This document shows, one piece after another, positions 23,133-34,894 of a stretch of DNA of 64,000 bases (position 1 is its first letter; each line of letters starts with the position of its first letter). The notes beneath the pieces were generated by a model. That model was given only the letters and a program-made list of their open reading frames with translations, was not told the DNA's origin and ran no database searches. The stretch is from the NCBI RefSeq assembly GCF_003590095.1, contig NC_039491.1, positions 5,208,001-5,272,000 of the forward strand, in the 5' to 3' direction. Origin of the DNA: Trichoplusia ni (Eukaryota; Arthropoda; Insecta; Lepidoptera; Noctuidae). The position numbers were made by a program, and so were the translations under genes.

Positions 23133-24500
23133 CTGAGTTTTTATCATATCGACATATTCTGAATGCAGGAAGAAATACTTGAGAGCCGGTACGGACTTTT
23201 CCTTAAGTCTAACTAATTATTGCATATCTTTGAAGTTTCTACCGCTATTTTAATTGATAATCGAGCTTATATTCCGCAGAAAGAGTTACTAAAAATAATT
23301 CTAAGTATTTACATTCTCCAATTGAAAATTCTATTTAAATTTCAAGCGTGTTGACGTTGTAGCTCAAAAGGGCTATTTATCCCCGAGCTGCAATAAAATA
23401 AAAAGTTTAAAGTCATTTTAGGTATGCTCAGAAATACTCAATTTTCTCAAAGTTAAAATACAGGGCAATCGACAACCCAGAACATAAAAGTTGATTCAAT
23501 GTTGCTATGGTGTTCCCATCGTTTGTCACTGTCATACAAGGGACCCGTACAATTAACTTTTAAACGGGTTTGCTGCTATCTCGCTCGCTTTTGTGTGATC
23601 TTTTTCGGTGCCATGGTCAGCAGTCTTTTGTTTTGATAGCATGGCACATGTTTCATTTATTTTGAACCTTGTACAGATTTGTGATTCGTTTAAACACGAT
23701 CATTCTGTTTTTATTAAAATTAAATCTCGTAATAAAACATTACAGAAGTTTCATTCAGAACAGACGACTTTATACCTTACACGTCTAATATTAACTTAAT
23801 TTGCTTGTAATTACAACAGTAGCTAACAAAACAAAGATACTTATATAGATAGTTCTAAGTAAATTAGCTAAATGGACAACATTTTGACCACACAACGATT
23901 CAACTACCAAAGCCGAATTAAACGTAGTTCTATAAAAATTGAAGTTACACTATTGCTTCTTTTTTTGGAAGTATAACTATAGCATTTTTTTAACCTTAAG
24001 TAAAAGATGTTTGATAAAAAAATACTAAAAAGTCTACCTAAGTAAACAACCTGATTTAGATACATTTACCAATCCCAATATTTTAGGCACCTATAAGATA
24101 CGCGGACGGTTACCACCATACTAAAAATCTTGATAAAACTGAATATGGGCTTCTCTACATTGATTGCAATGTAACGAGCGTACAGTTGGTTATTAAAATA
24201 AAATGTTCAGCTGCCAGATTTTGACGAGATTGTACGGAAAAAACGAAATGTAATTTTAGCTTCGAATATTCTGTAGTGTGAATGATGTATGAATGTTATC
24301 TTCGAAAGGTTTCGTTATAAACTTTATTTATTGAGTAACCGGTCATATCTGAATAGTATTTTAATTGAGAGATTAAGATTGTTGATATGGTAGGAGAACA
24401 ACGATAAACAACGTTACACCGTACAACCATCGGATGGTCTTCATATTGAATGAAAAACATTCGGTCAGATATTCCGCGGTGCATCAAATCTACTTATAGT
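23133..24500. other. Intergenic, no gene seen
   Basis: AT-rich DNA with a few short open stretches and no splice-flanked exon, repeat hallmark or RNA gene I can support. Confidence 0.5.
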
Positions 24501-24506
24501 AATAAA

Positions 24507-24685
24507 TAGCGACCCGCACCGGCTTCGCACGGGTGGACATTTAAAATATAGCCTATACGGATTTGGAATAATCCCTCTAAGTACTGGACCGATTTCAAAA
24601 GAAATTTTTAAATCGGTCCAGTAGTTTTTGAGCCTATTCAATACAAACATACAAAAATACAAAGGTTTCCTCTTTATAATAATAG
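24507..24685 (-). mobile_element. Helitron-like or related repeat (family C)
   Basis: On the minus strand the element ends in GTGCGAAGCCGGTGCGGGTC and then GCTAT, a variant of the 'GGCGGGTCGCTAG' 3' end of a widespread insect Helitron-like family. Inside it are two inverted copies of ACTGGACCGATTT / AAATCGGTCCAGT (around 24582-24623). There is no coding capacity. The CTAG end is mutated, so class assignment is moderate. Confidence 0.5.
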
Positions 24686-24699
24686 TTATAATTAGCACT

Positions 24700-25087
24700 T
24701 GAAATTAATAATCATGTCTAAAAGCCTGTATGAAAAACGTTTATACACAAAACATTATCCAACATGTCCTTGTTGAGAATTTCTGCTCATTTAACAAAGA
24801 TTCCTTTTTTACTTCGTAAGTGCATCGAGTAATAAACCTGTATTACTGACGTCAAGACTATCTTCCTTGTTTTGTACGGCCTTGATCCATACTTGAAACC
24901 AGTTGTAGTAAATGGATTCATACAATAACGATCCCTGCGTCTGAATAAAGTTATGAAGCTTTGCTGGAAATGAAACTTGTCACGTGTAGAACTGAGGTAA
25001 CTTAGATAACTAACGGATATATCTAAAAGAAATATTATTTTGGCAACACATTCATACCAAATATCATAGTTCGCAAGCCCTATTGCT
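24700..25087. other. Intergenic, no feature
   Basis: AT-rich DNA. The only point of note is a possible 3' splice acceptor (AAATATCATAG at about 25068) preceding the 25088 ORF; its pyrimidine tract is poor. Confidence 0.4.
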
Positions 25088-25276
25088 ATGAGTCCTAATT
25101 ACTGCAGATACTATGATGATGAACATTATTACCGGCTTAGGCCGTTTGTCCACCGTGGTAATCGCCGATATCAAGATGACGTGACGGCTTACATTTGTGA
25201 CGACGTTATCAGTGCCAGGGCTGTGCCAGTCAAACAACCACAGTACATGTACGTAAATACAACTATGTGTCGGTAG
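25088..25276 (+). CDS. Candidate small CDS, 62 codons, unrecognised
   Basis: An ATG-to-TAG frame whose third codon positions are about half G/C, in a region where intergenic DNA is about one-third G/C. The peptide is rich in Tyr, Asp and Arg (Y-Y-D-D-E-H-Y-Y near residues 8-15) with four cysteines, no signal peptide and no motif I know. It could also be a last exon, since the frame stays open upstream to an AG at 25068. The opposite strand is open across the same bases (25064-25291) but reads less like protein. Transcript support is lacking. Confidence 0.3.
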   Translation: MSPNYCRYYDDEHYYRLRPFVHRGNRRYQDDVTAYICDDVISARAVPVKQPQYMYVNTTMCR

Positions 25277-25355
25277 ATAATCACTTTGCACTAGTGTCGG
25301 CTGCGGTGGACAGTGACATTATGTATCACACCTATTTATAAATAATGGTAAAGGA

Positions 25356-25410
25356 ATTAATGCGAAAATGAGAATTAAAATAACCCTTTAATTCTCATTA
25401 TCACATTAAT
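25356..25410. repeat. Two-step hairpin (7 + 13 bp stems)
   Basis: ATTAATG / CATTAAT outer arms and AATGAGAATTAAA / TTTAATTCTCATT inner arms pair perfectly, with a 4-base internal bulge on each side and a 7-base loop. It may be a tiny inverted-repeat element or its footprint. Confidence 0.65.
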
Positions 25411-25414
25411 CTAT

Positions 25415-27785
25415 AAGTTTACCGCAAATAATGCTACAGTAAATAAGTACTCGCAAATTTTCACGCGTATAGGTTGATGAAACTCACGTGAATACGTCAG
25501 TTTCAATCAGTGTGTTGAGCCAACCGTGCCGTGTGCCATCAGCGCCTATTGACCTGCTAAAATCATTCTATAGAACGCAGACAAAATAAATTGCCATAAA
25601 GTCCACGTTAATTATCTGATTTGGATACACGTTTTTGAACTGACGTTTTGGGGTCTATAATTATTTATTAATGTAGATGGGATAAATTTTAAAAATTGTA
25701 ATACTAAATCCATGTTTAAAATTATGATTTATTGGTGGGTTACGTCACAATAACATTCAGAATTCGATGTTGTCTGGTGTAAAATACCCTGTATAATGTA
25801 TGTTCAAGCCTTAATTAAAGGCGTATACTTTAAAAAATTCGCCGCAATAACAAACAAATCAGCTCATTCTAAAAAAAATACAACAAAAACAATTGATGGA
25901 GATGATCTTTATTGAATATTGAAGCTTTGATCAAGTATTATTTGGTTGATGTTTTTGAAGATCTAACCGCGACATAAAGGTTAGACTGTTTACAAGGAGA
26001 GATTGCATAATGCAGGATCATTGTTTTATCGATTACTAATAATATCGACGGAAAACACAACGGAATATATTCATACAGTTTAGAGGCATAGGTTACTTGC
26101 AGATCTTAGCATTCACAATCAATTTATTTGGTTTTTACTTAGTTTTTGAACAATTTTACGAAGGAAAAATTAAGACTACTTTAGAAGCGAATGAGGAAAG
26201 AGTTCTTTTAAATCTTAATAGAACAACAACATAAATATATATTTAGTGGAAACGAAAAAAAATAAAAACATATATTTTCACGAATATATGATGCTAGAAT
26301 TACGAGTTTATGCTCTTTATCACTTTAAAGACGACGCGAAACATAATAAAGATCGATTTTTAAAGTTTTTTATTATTTAAGAACTTATATTATCTTTGAC
26401 AATAATGACAACAATATAAAGTAACTTTGAAGTTTGAAGACAAAGTGGAAAAATCTAGGCGAGGCTTTCGCCCTGCAGTGAGACAGTATTGGTTAAACAA
26501 AAAAAAAATCTCTATATCTCTGCTCTGGCTATTAAAGACTGTAAGGAGTACACATAAACAAATACAAAAAGGAACATCATTTAATCGTTCAACATGTGGG
26601 CGACATATTTCAAGCTTCACTTTGCTTTAACAAGCTCCCAACATCGATCATAATATGGCCTTCGCAAATAATAAACTTGTTTTTGTGGCTATCGTTTTGA
26701 TAATGAGATCTTTGTAATGAATCACAAGGCCAACTTGTCATGTGAATAGCTTCTAAATCACTTTATTGAAAGACATTCTTCCGCAATAGACGTCGAATTT
26801 GATAGACGTTGCATTAACGAAAGTAATTTTATACTCGTGCACTTTTATAATGGTTTTATTAGCTTCACCTGTATGTTTTTTTGTTTGTAACCGACTCCTT
26901 TACACTTCATTTTTACCCGTTTCGAACAGTCACAATACAATAATTGAAAGTACGAAAAGGGAAAAATTGAATTATTTTCTACTTTTCCATTCGGATCATT
27001 TATAAAAGCGTGTATTTTAAGTTTTTAAACGATTATTTTTTTCAATGTGAAAAAAAAATATGTAATCGTGCTCATCTGCGTCTAGGAGCAATTTCAGGAA
27101 TTGAAGCGTGTTTGACTCATTCATACAAGTTTCAATTACGTGCGTTTTGCCAAAAAAGTATTATCCCCTAATACAAATTAGAATTGTTTAAAAAAAATGC
27201 AAGGAACACATTTAATTATGGTTGACGTCATTCCATTATTTAATTATTTGCCTCAAGTCAGAGGAAAAGCTTGAACTATTACTGTCATAAGGCATTAATG
27301 CGTGGTTAATTGTGTTATTACAGGCAAAACTAACCACAAATAAGCTAAGCGCTACACATTATTCGGTTAATTTTATAACCTCTTGTGGTTAATCTAACTG
27401 TGTAGTTAGGAATACGTTAGTTGAATCATCGAGTTAGTGGGTTTATGACTTGTGGCAGACAACACGACGCCAGCAGGCAACTAGAAGGAAAGGAATTGCA
27501 TTAAAATAAGTTAAAGATTAATTGTTAATTGTATATTTTATTTTATCTAAATTTTCTTTGTTTTTTTTTTATCTGAAACCAATCATTAATTAGATCAGAG
27601 ATAGTTTATATGCAACAGACTTTTCTTTGAACAAGATTTCATCAAATTCGGAATATCTTAGTTGGATTGTTCAACTGTCAATTCAAAGATCGTATCTTAT
27701 CCACTTATGTATTTTCAAATAGATTGACAGAGTGACCTTTTGGTTTATACGTCGTATTATAATATACATATATTTATACTTATTA
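25415..27785. other. Intergenic, no gene seen
   Basis: AT-rich DNA. Frames at 26390-26630 are open on both strands in the same place and carry no recognisable features. Confidence 0.5.
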
Positions 27786-27789
27786 TCAG

Positions 27790-27980
27790 AAGATTATTAT
27801 TATTATTTATTTATCAGGAACAATATACGTTGTGTTTGGAACATTACATACATCATCATTATTAATATTAAAATAAATTCTCAAGTGAACATGCAGCAAT
27901 AATATTAAAAGAAAAAAGATTAATAAAAACAATAACAAAATAAAGCAGAAGAAGATACATTTTTAGGATAATGGATGTCA
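27790..27980 (-). repeat. Possible LINE 3'-end fragment
   Basis: A GATTATTATTATTATTTATT run is followed by a segment with A/T-rich but non-simple content. Read on the minus strand it ends AAATAAATAATAATAATAAT, the same kind of tail as the intact retrotransposon at 49304-53544. No coding part remains. Confidence 0.3.
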
Positions 27981-27984
27981 CATC

Positions 27985-30900
27985 ATCTTATAATTTTATA
28001 TTTATTATACAAACATAATATTTGCATATTTAAATTCAATCGAAAACGTGCTGTTCAATATTATGTTTTTTTTTCAAATATTTAAGTATTTGCCAAAACC
28101 AGAATATTAAAATTCCTTACTGGTTCAGCTCATAACTTCTAAAACTCAGTGAACAATTATATATCTTTTAAAATGTACAATAACTAGGTAATCAAGGAGA
28201 AGGAGAACTTCACAATTACTCAAAATAAATAATTCGTTTGCAAAACGGATGACACTTATTTAAAGCACCAAGTGAACCCTAATCTATATTTAACAATACC
28301 ATCTGAATTGACATCTTCATCCTCCCCCCTCCGACCTCCCGTCAAAAACATAAAACAGCCTCGGAAGTACCTTGCTTTTAACTCTTGTGGTTAAAATTTT
28401 GGGTTTGGTTTTATTCGTAAAATCGCTGACGCATAGCAAACGCTTGATATGTTCTGATTGGCGTTTCAAGTGGGCTTGCGCACGAGTCATTGCTTCGTAA
28501 AACCTTATTCTAAAAACCCAGAACCGAATACATAAGAGGTATCATGAGTCAACAAATAACGCGGGTTAAACATGTTTGTAAAACTAACTTTCCTTATAGT
28601 ATTTGAAGCTTTCAGGAACATTATATGCAACCGATTTTATTCAAAAACCCGCAAATATATTTCTATCCATACCATTGTACCCCAATGTGATAAAAACGTT
28701 CCAATTTAATATAAATAAAAAATGGCATTTCAAAAATTCAGTTAAAATTCGGTGACTATTCTGTCATCATACTATAGAGATAAAAGTAATTCGATTCTCA
28801 ATTATCATTTCCCTCAGCAACTGGAGACGAAAGAAAACTTACTTGAAACAGCGTTATTTTTATTGTGGAACAGAGATGCAGTAATAAACCACGCGTTGTA
28901 TAATTCGATGGCTCTTTTCAATAAAGGCAACAGTTCCGAAAGATGATAAATATGATAATAGACCCCCAGCTCGCTAATTAGTAGATTAAAAAAAACATGA
29001 GAAATCCCTCATTACATATCGGCAATTGCCATCAATTATCGTATGCTATAGCATTGTTATTTGGTGTCTAATTGGCTAATAATATCTTTCATTGTGTGTT
29101 AATATAACAATATAGGGTCAGATAATAGCAATTTGTGTTAAAGGAGTATTTATTTTTCTTGTAAGATGCAGTTGTTGTGCAACTTTGTAACGCTGTGAAT
29201 GTGCTCCGTAATTTCCTATTGTAACGAAATTGCAATTTTATATAACTGTCCATCAAAACAAAAAGTATTTTGTTTCATACAGAAAACTATACAGGTAAGT
29301 CTATTAAAATATTTCAACTTGGAGGATCTTGCCTATCTTTTCATCTTAGTGAAAGTTTTCATTCTTGCCTTCTCGTAAAACCGCATTGCATTACGATTCT
29401 TCATTGATTCAAACTGGGTAATTCCAAGATTGTATTTCTGAGAAACACGAAACCGGTCTAACGTAAAATCATTTAAATCGCTTCTTTAAAGTAAACTGTC
29501 GCACACACCCACTTTATCAGGTATCTCGTATGACGTCACCTATCTCACAGACCGCCTTTAACTGGTATACCGAATAGGAAATAGAGCAATAATTAATACT
29601 TTATAATTACTTAGTCGTAAATACCCAGTGTATTCGTGGGAAATGTTATTGACAGTTTCTGATATTTTATTTTACATATTGTAAAGACTTCGTTATGCTT
29701 CTTTTTATTTTATTGTAAAAAAAATATCTTGTTTTTGACCTATGTAGTAAGACCTGAGTATATGCTACGGAGTGAACCCAACACTCTTATGTCAGTGCGT
29801 AAAAAAACCTCTTTATAAATCAAACATGTTTCAATTTAACGGTCTATTATAAAAGATGAAGATATCTCTAATCTACAACTCAATTTATTCCTCTAATTAG
29901 ATACAAACTTTAAGTTCATATATACTTTGTAACCAATAACCTAACATAAATATAAAATGTCAAGAACGACAGACAGTAAGTGCTAGATAATTGTAAAGGT
30001 TATGAAGAAAATAAAATAATAAGTCAATATTTGTGGTTAAATAATTAAACAACTTATTTCAACCAGCGGCATTTAATTATTTAAAATATAAAACCTAGTC
30101 TTACCGTACCTTTAAGAAATTTACTTGAGAAGAGATTTTATCTTAATTAATCTGTCAATACCTATGAGTTAGTCTACTCTGACACATTCAAGGAAGACAA
30201 CCAAAATCGTAGTACGGTAAGCAACGGAGGTCGGTTAACAGAATCTGATTTACAAAGTTCCATATATTCAAGAGATGTAGTAGTTCTTGACAGTATTTTC
30301 AACTTTACAAGATATGATTCTTTAACCTGATGTACTACAACAGCAATTGCATGAGTTTATTTAGCATCAATGATTTTCTTTCTACTTTTGCGACTGTCTG
30401 TTATTCACCGTATATGAAGGTTCGGTCATTTTTGCAAACAGAAAATAGCCAGCCAGCCAGAAAAATAGATAAGTCTTTCTAAAATTGTCATTAAAAATAA
30501 CCAATTGTTTTTTAGAGGTTGTTCTTTTTTACTGTCTAAAAATATATTACGAGTCTGTAGTTTCAGGTACTTTTCTTTAAACTTAAAAATTACTTATTTT
30601 AATTGATGGCATAACTACTATTGCTTGCTCACATAATTATTGTAGGAGATATTATTGTAATCGTTAGTATCAGAATGATCGGAATGATGAACTGTTTACA
30701 AAGTAATATAAATTATTGAAACATGCTTCAGCTTACGGTATACAAATATTTTCTTTGATCTTCGCGTTAATATTTCCTTAATTATTCTCTTAAAATGTTA
30801 AGTATTGGAAACCCTTATAGTAATTAAATTTACAGAATCAATAATATAAATAGAAATTCCAGGTTTTTATATTCACAAGTTATTCAGAAACGTACGAAAT

Positions 30901-31228
30901 AAGAGAATAAGAAAAAAAGATTTAAAGAATATCCAGTTTTTTTTTTATCTTTAACCTTACGTTAAAACTATAGAATATCTTACGAACATACTTATCAAGC
31001 AAATCATTCTCTGTCTGTACAACGGAAAATATACAATTTCAGATCTACAATTAAATGTTTCTTTACACTGATTGTTTGAGGAAGGCATTTTGACAGGTCT
31101 AACCGGTACCAAACCACTTTGAATCAAACTTACGACTCAACTTATCACACGCTCTCAAATTACCCTGAAGTGTTGGCATTTAGACTCACAAAGATCAAAG
31201 TTAGATACCTTCATACAATTATTACTAA
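27985..31228. other. Intergenic, no gene seen
   Basis: About 3.2 kb of AT-rich DNA with no supported exon. A C-rich patch at 28320-28345 (CTCCCCCCTCCGACC) has no associated frame. Confidence 0.5.
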
Positions 31229-31494
31229 CTAGCTGTTACCCGCGACTTCGTCAGCGTGGTAAGAAGATATCTATCTATAAGTTATGATTTATACCTGCCC
31301 AGTTTTTTCCACATTTTCCATTGTATCTTCGCTCCTATTAGTCGCAACGTGATGGTATATAGACTAAAACCTTCCTCGATGAATGGTCTTTTCGACACTA
31401 AATGAATTGAATTTTTCAATTTGAACCAGTAGTTCCTGAGATAAGCGCGTTCAAACAAACAAACAAACTCTTCAGCTTTATATGTTAGTATAGA
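31229..31494 (-). mobile_element. Helitron-like non-autonomous element (family A)
   Basis: Read on the minus strand, the element starts TCTATACTAA after a host A and ends with ACGAAGTCGCGGGTAACAGC then TAG, before a host T. Thus 5'-TC, CTAG-3' and insertion between A and T, the Helitron pattern, are all present. A short hairpin can form near the 3' end (GCTGACGAAGTCGC region). The inside holds the GAAGAGTTTGTTTGTTTG and AGGAACTACTGGTTC blocks familiar from lepidopteran genomes. An 86-codon frame inside is a by-product. Confidence 0.75.
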
Positions 31495-32605
31495 TTCGTA
31501 TTTCCAAGAAAGACGTAAAAACGTGCGTAATAATAATTTCAAAATAAATGCTGTCTTGGCATTTATTGTGCTTACTTATGTTACTCATCGAAAAGATTCA
31601 ATGGAGACTGTTCCTTAATATCCAATAGGGATAATATAATCTAGAGAAATAAATGAATAATGATATTCCAAGCAGTAGGGAAAATACGTTGTAAAATTTC
31701 CAGTACCGTGCCTTCACAGAAAATTACCAGAGTAACCTAATCACTTTCATATCAAGATACTTAAAGAAACTATACAGCCGTATTAAGTAGCCTGTAAAAT
31801 AAAATAAATGTATTTAAATGCGTAGTAAAACGTACCTACAAATTTAAAGATAAGATTCGTTAAACGATGTTAATGTGTTTGAAAATAATGCATTAGTAAA
31901 CTTAACCTACTAACCAAAATAAAAGTGTGTAGAGAAAAGTTAGACAAGCGAAGAAAGAAAAAGTCTTCAAAATCGTACAAATTACCATACTATCTCAACA
32001 AAGGCTGTTAAAGGAAACTGCTGGTGAAAGTTGGGGACGGAAGAATAAATGATACGAATGCGTAACAAAAAGTTTGAAGACAGAGCAAACCTGAGGGCTT
32101 ACTATGAGTTCTTAAACGACCGCTGATGTACGAAAGCGAGACATCGCTATGAAGAATGTAGAGCGCTATCTCTCTTCCACGGAGATAGAGGTTATGAAGT
32201 AGAAAGTACAGGAATTCAAGTTTCATTTCTAATGTTTTCCTTTTTGTCGTCGGTTCTTCTTCAAAGTTTCAGTCCTGTCTAAGAGTATGGTATTTTTATT
32301 ATTCTTAATTGTTTTTAAAACGACTGTCTGTTATTTTTTTTTGTTCGTTAGAAAAACGACTAGTGTTGCACTTAAGATCAAGTCAATTTGAAATATAGAT
32401 GCGATCTATCCTCTTTTAATTCAATTACATTTTGACGTGAATCTTAATTAACATTCTTTTGATCATGTCCCGTCAGTGTGAGAATAGTATTATATTTAGA
32501 AACTAAGGTCTCACAATCCTATTTTTGTTAACTCCAATAGCTTACTTGTTATAATACTCGGTCGTTTTGATACAAATTCTAATTTATGAAAAAAGTATGC
32601 TTATA
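31495..32605. other. Intergenic, no gene seen
   Basis: AT-rich DNA. A 72-codon minus-strand frame at 32008-32226 has no recognisable features. Confidence 0.5.
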
Positions 32606-32720
32606 TCCTAGTGGTATGTCCTTTGGATTGCTAAGGCAAGGCCCTAGGTTTAAATCCACGGCACACATGAATAACTTTTCAAATTCACGTGTGTTACAAA
32701 GAAATTCATCATAATAATCT
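32606..32720 (+). repeat. tRNA-derived SINE fragment (family 2)
   Basis: CCTAGTGGTATGTCCTTTGG resembles a degenerate A box and CTAGGTTTAAATCC a degenerate B box. They are followed by GGCACACATGAATAACTTTT, AAATTCACGTGTGTTACAA and a CATCATAATA stretch, a body recalled from a common lepidopteran SINE. It is a different family from the 1.5 and 20.7 kb copies. Confidence 0.6.
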
Positions 32721-32724
32721 ATCA

Positions 32725-34005
32725 CCAATATGACTTCTCAACCACCTAAGATTTTTTTTCCAAATCCACGAAGGAGCCAGAAGGATGGTTTAAAAAGTCT
32801 GATACCGGGTTTTACATCGCCCATACGATAAAAATCTAAATGAATAGGGTAAAATAGTACATAATTATAAATAACGCAAATCTCCAACAACTTTTCCAAG
32901 ATTTGTAAAACTCACACACATGCATTCTCAGGCAAAATTATTTAATTTTGGTGTCTTCAAAAGATTTAAAATCTTAGGTATTGTCCAAAAATATTCGATA
33001 CTATTTTATGTACAGCAAACAAACATTTTCACATGCATCCCAAAATCATATTCTAGAAACTATTCTTGAAATAGAACAGAATTGGTCTTGAACAAAAATA
33101 ATTTATGCATCATTTATTTCTGGGCTCAATGTGGCGCTAGACAATGTAACGCGCACAAGCTAAGATGGCGTTGCGGTTTTATGAAGTTCAATGTAGGCAA
33201 AATACTAATTTATAAAAAAATAGAATTGGCAAAATAATGTATCAATAGGTACTCCAGAATATATCTTGTAGGCAAACTAAAGGTCCTATTTTAATTAAGC
33301 TATTGTTTTAAAACCACTTCCATTGTTCTTAATAAACCTAATACATTGTTTTAACACTGTATTACCTATTAGTATAATCCTCATTATTCAGGGTATTTTT
33401 TTCTTCTCGTGATTTTACTATTAGTAACAGGATACTTATGTATGAGGCAAAAAATAACGTATCGATAAATATAAGTTTCACAATTCGTATACACTTCGGT
33501 AATGAAGACGGGCTCACGACTGTTTGATAAACCTTGATATTTGAACATCACAAGGAATCACGAAGGTGACATTTAGTAAAGTGTTTGAGCAGTTCAGTTT
33601 TATTTTTTAGTAGTAGTAGTACTTAAGTAAATTCGTTTCAGAGTATTATGATCTATTTTGAGTGAAGGGAGTCAAGATTGCGCTTGAAAAGTTTGAATTC
33701 CGATTGTTGCGTTTTGATACGACACGAATTCACGTAATTCGACAGATTTAAAAGTCGATTTTAATTTCAATTGTTTTTTTATTCATTTAATTTACTTTAG
33801 ATCGTAATTGGCCTCTGTTATGGTAAGTTAACATCACATATATGAAAGAGGTATTTTTGTACCAAATGACACTCGATATTTAAATAAAAAATATTAACTC
33901 TGCAAGCTATTCAATTTAATTTTATGAAAATCCTTCACTCTCATTTGATAAAATAGAACCAGGTGTTAATTTTAGTAGGTTTCTTTTTCTGTGTTAAAGG
34001 GTTGA
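32725..34005. other. Intergenic, no gene seen
   Basis: AT-rich DNA with no supported coding frame or repeat. Confidence 0.55.
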
Positions 34006-34010
34006 CTCAT

Positions 34011-34047
34011 GCTTTTTTTTGGGAAACTGAGTTTCCCAAAGAAAAGC
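34011..34047. repeat. Inverted repeat, near-perfect 18-bp arms
   Basis: TTTGGGAAACT and AGTTTCCCAAA pair perfectly around a single central G, and the pairing extends outward through GCTTTT/AAAAGC with one mismatch. It is a long hairpin-forming palindrome with almost no loop. Confidence 0.7.
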
Positions 34048-34730
34048 CTGGTTTTAAACATTACTATGGCAATTTAAGCAATGGAGTCATTCTAGGATTG
34101 TCGTGAGACTACTTAAAACCATAGGATTTTTTACTTACAAGTGTCAGAATCACCAGCTTATCTTGAGTGACTATTTTTGTATGGTCAGTCGGAGACAATT
34201 TACAGGCAAAAAAAGTTCTAAGTACTTAGTTCAAGCAAACTTTTTTCTGATTGCTTTCGTCCTATTTTAAGGGGTGTCTTTTGTGAATTTCTGACACATA
34301 TTTCTCAGGAATACTAATAGACTGAATTTACTCATTGAGGGCATGTATACGTATGCGTATAAGTTCAAAGTGCCAGCATATTATAAGTAAACATAAAATA
34401 TTTTTTCCAAAGAATATAACTGACATTGACACTCAATTAAGAAATAATGTATCAAGCTACTGCAAAATATGTGTGTATACGTAATGAAATTCAATTACAC
34501 AATTACCATGGGAAAAACTTTTGTCAGTTTTTTGCGCTGTTTAGATCATAATCTTTTGTAGTCATTTGTAAGAGTAACTATGTGGAACGATTTGAATGTT
34601 TTTATTTTTATCTAGGATGCAACAATGGTTACCTAATGTAAGTACTTACATTTGTATTTTTTTCCGTTTTAAACTTATTGTTACTCATCATGTTATATTG
34701 GTCATGTAAATAGAAGGGATGATATAAGAA
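34048..34730. other. Intergenic, no gene seen
   Basis: AT-rich DNA, no feature. Confidence 0.55.
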
Positions 34731-34731
34731 T

Positions 34732-34890
34732 TTTCGGTTTACACCTGGATGGATGGAGAAGGAGAGGGACGCCAAAGAAAGTATGAAAAATGGGAGTTCG
34801 AAGAGTGACAGGACATAACGGAAGAAAAAATCATGATACGTCGACCCCAAATGAATCGGGACTAGGACAGGAAGAAGGAGGGTTATATTG
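34732..34890 (+). pseudogene. Remnant of an RTE-type LINE reverse-transcriptase C-terminus
   Basis: Across frame breaks the sequence reads G-E-G-R-G-T-P-K-K and then, at 34836-34885, a GACCCCAAATGAATCGGGACTAGGACAGGAAGAAG-like stretch. This corresponds to the 'GRPKK(R/T)W...W(K)...ADPK...G' tail and following 3'UTR of RTE-like LINE proteins in insects. Multiple stops and frameshifts mean it is dead. The match is from recall of the motif, not an alignment. Confidence 0.5.
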
Positions 34891-34894
34891 TTAC

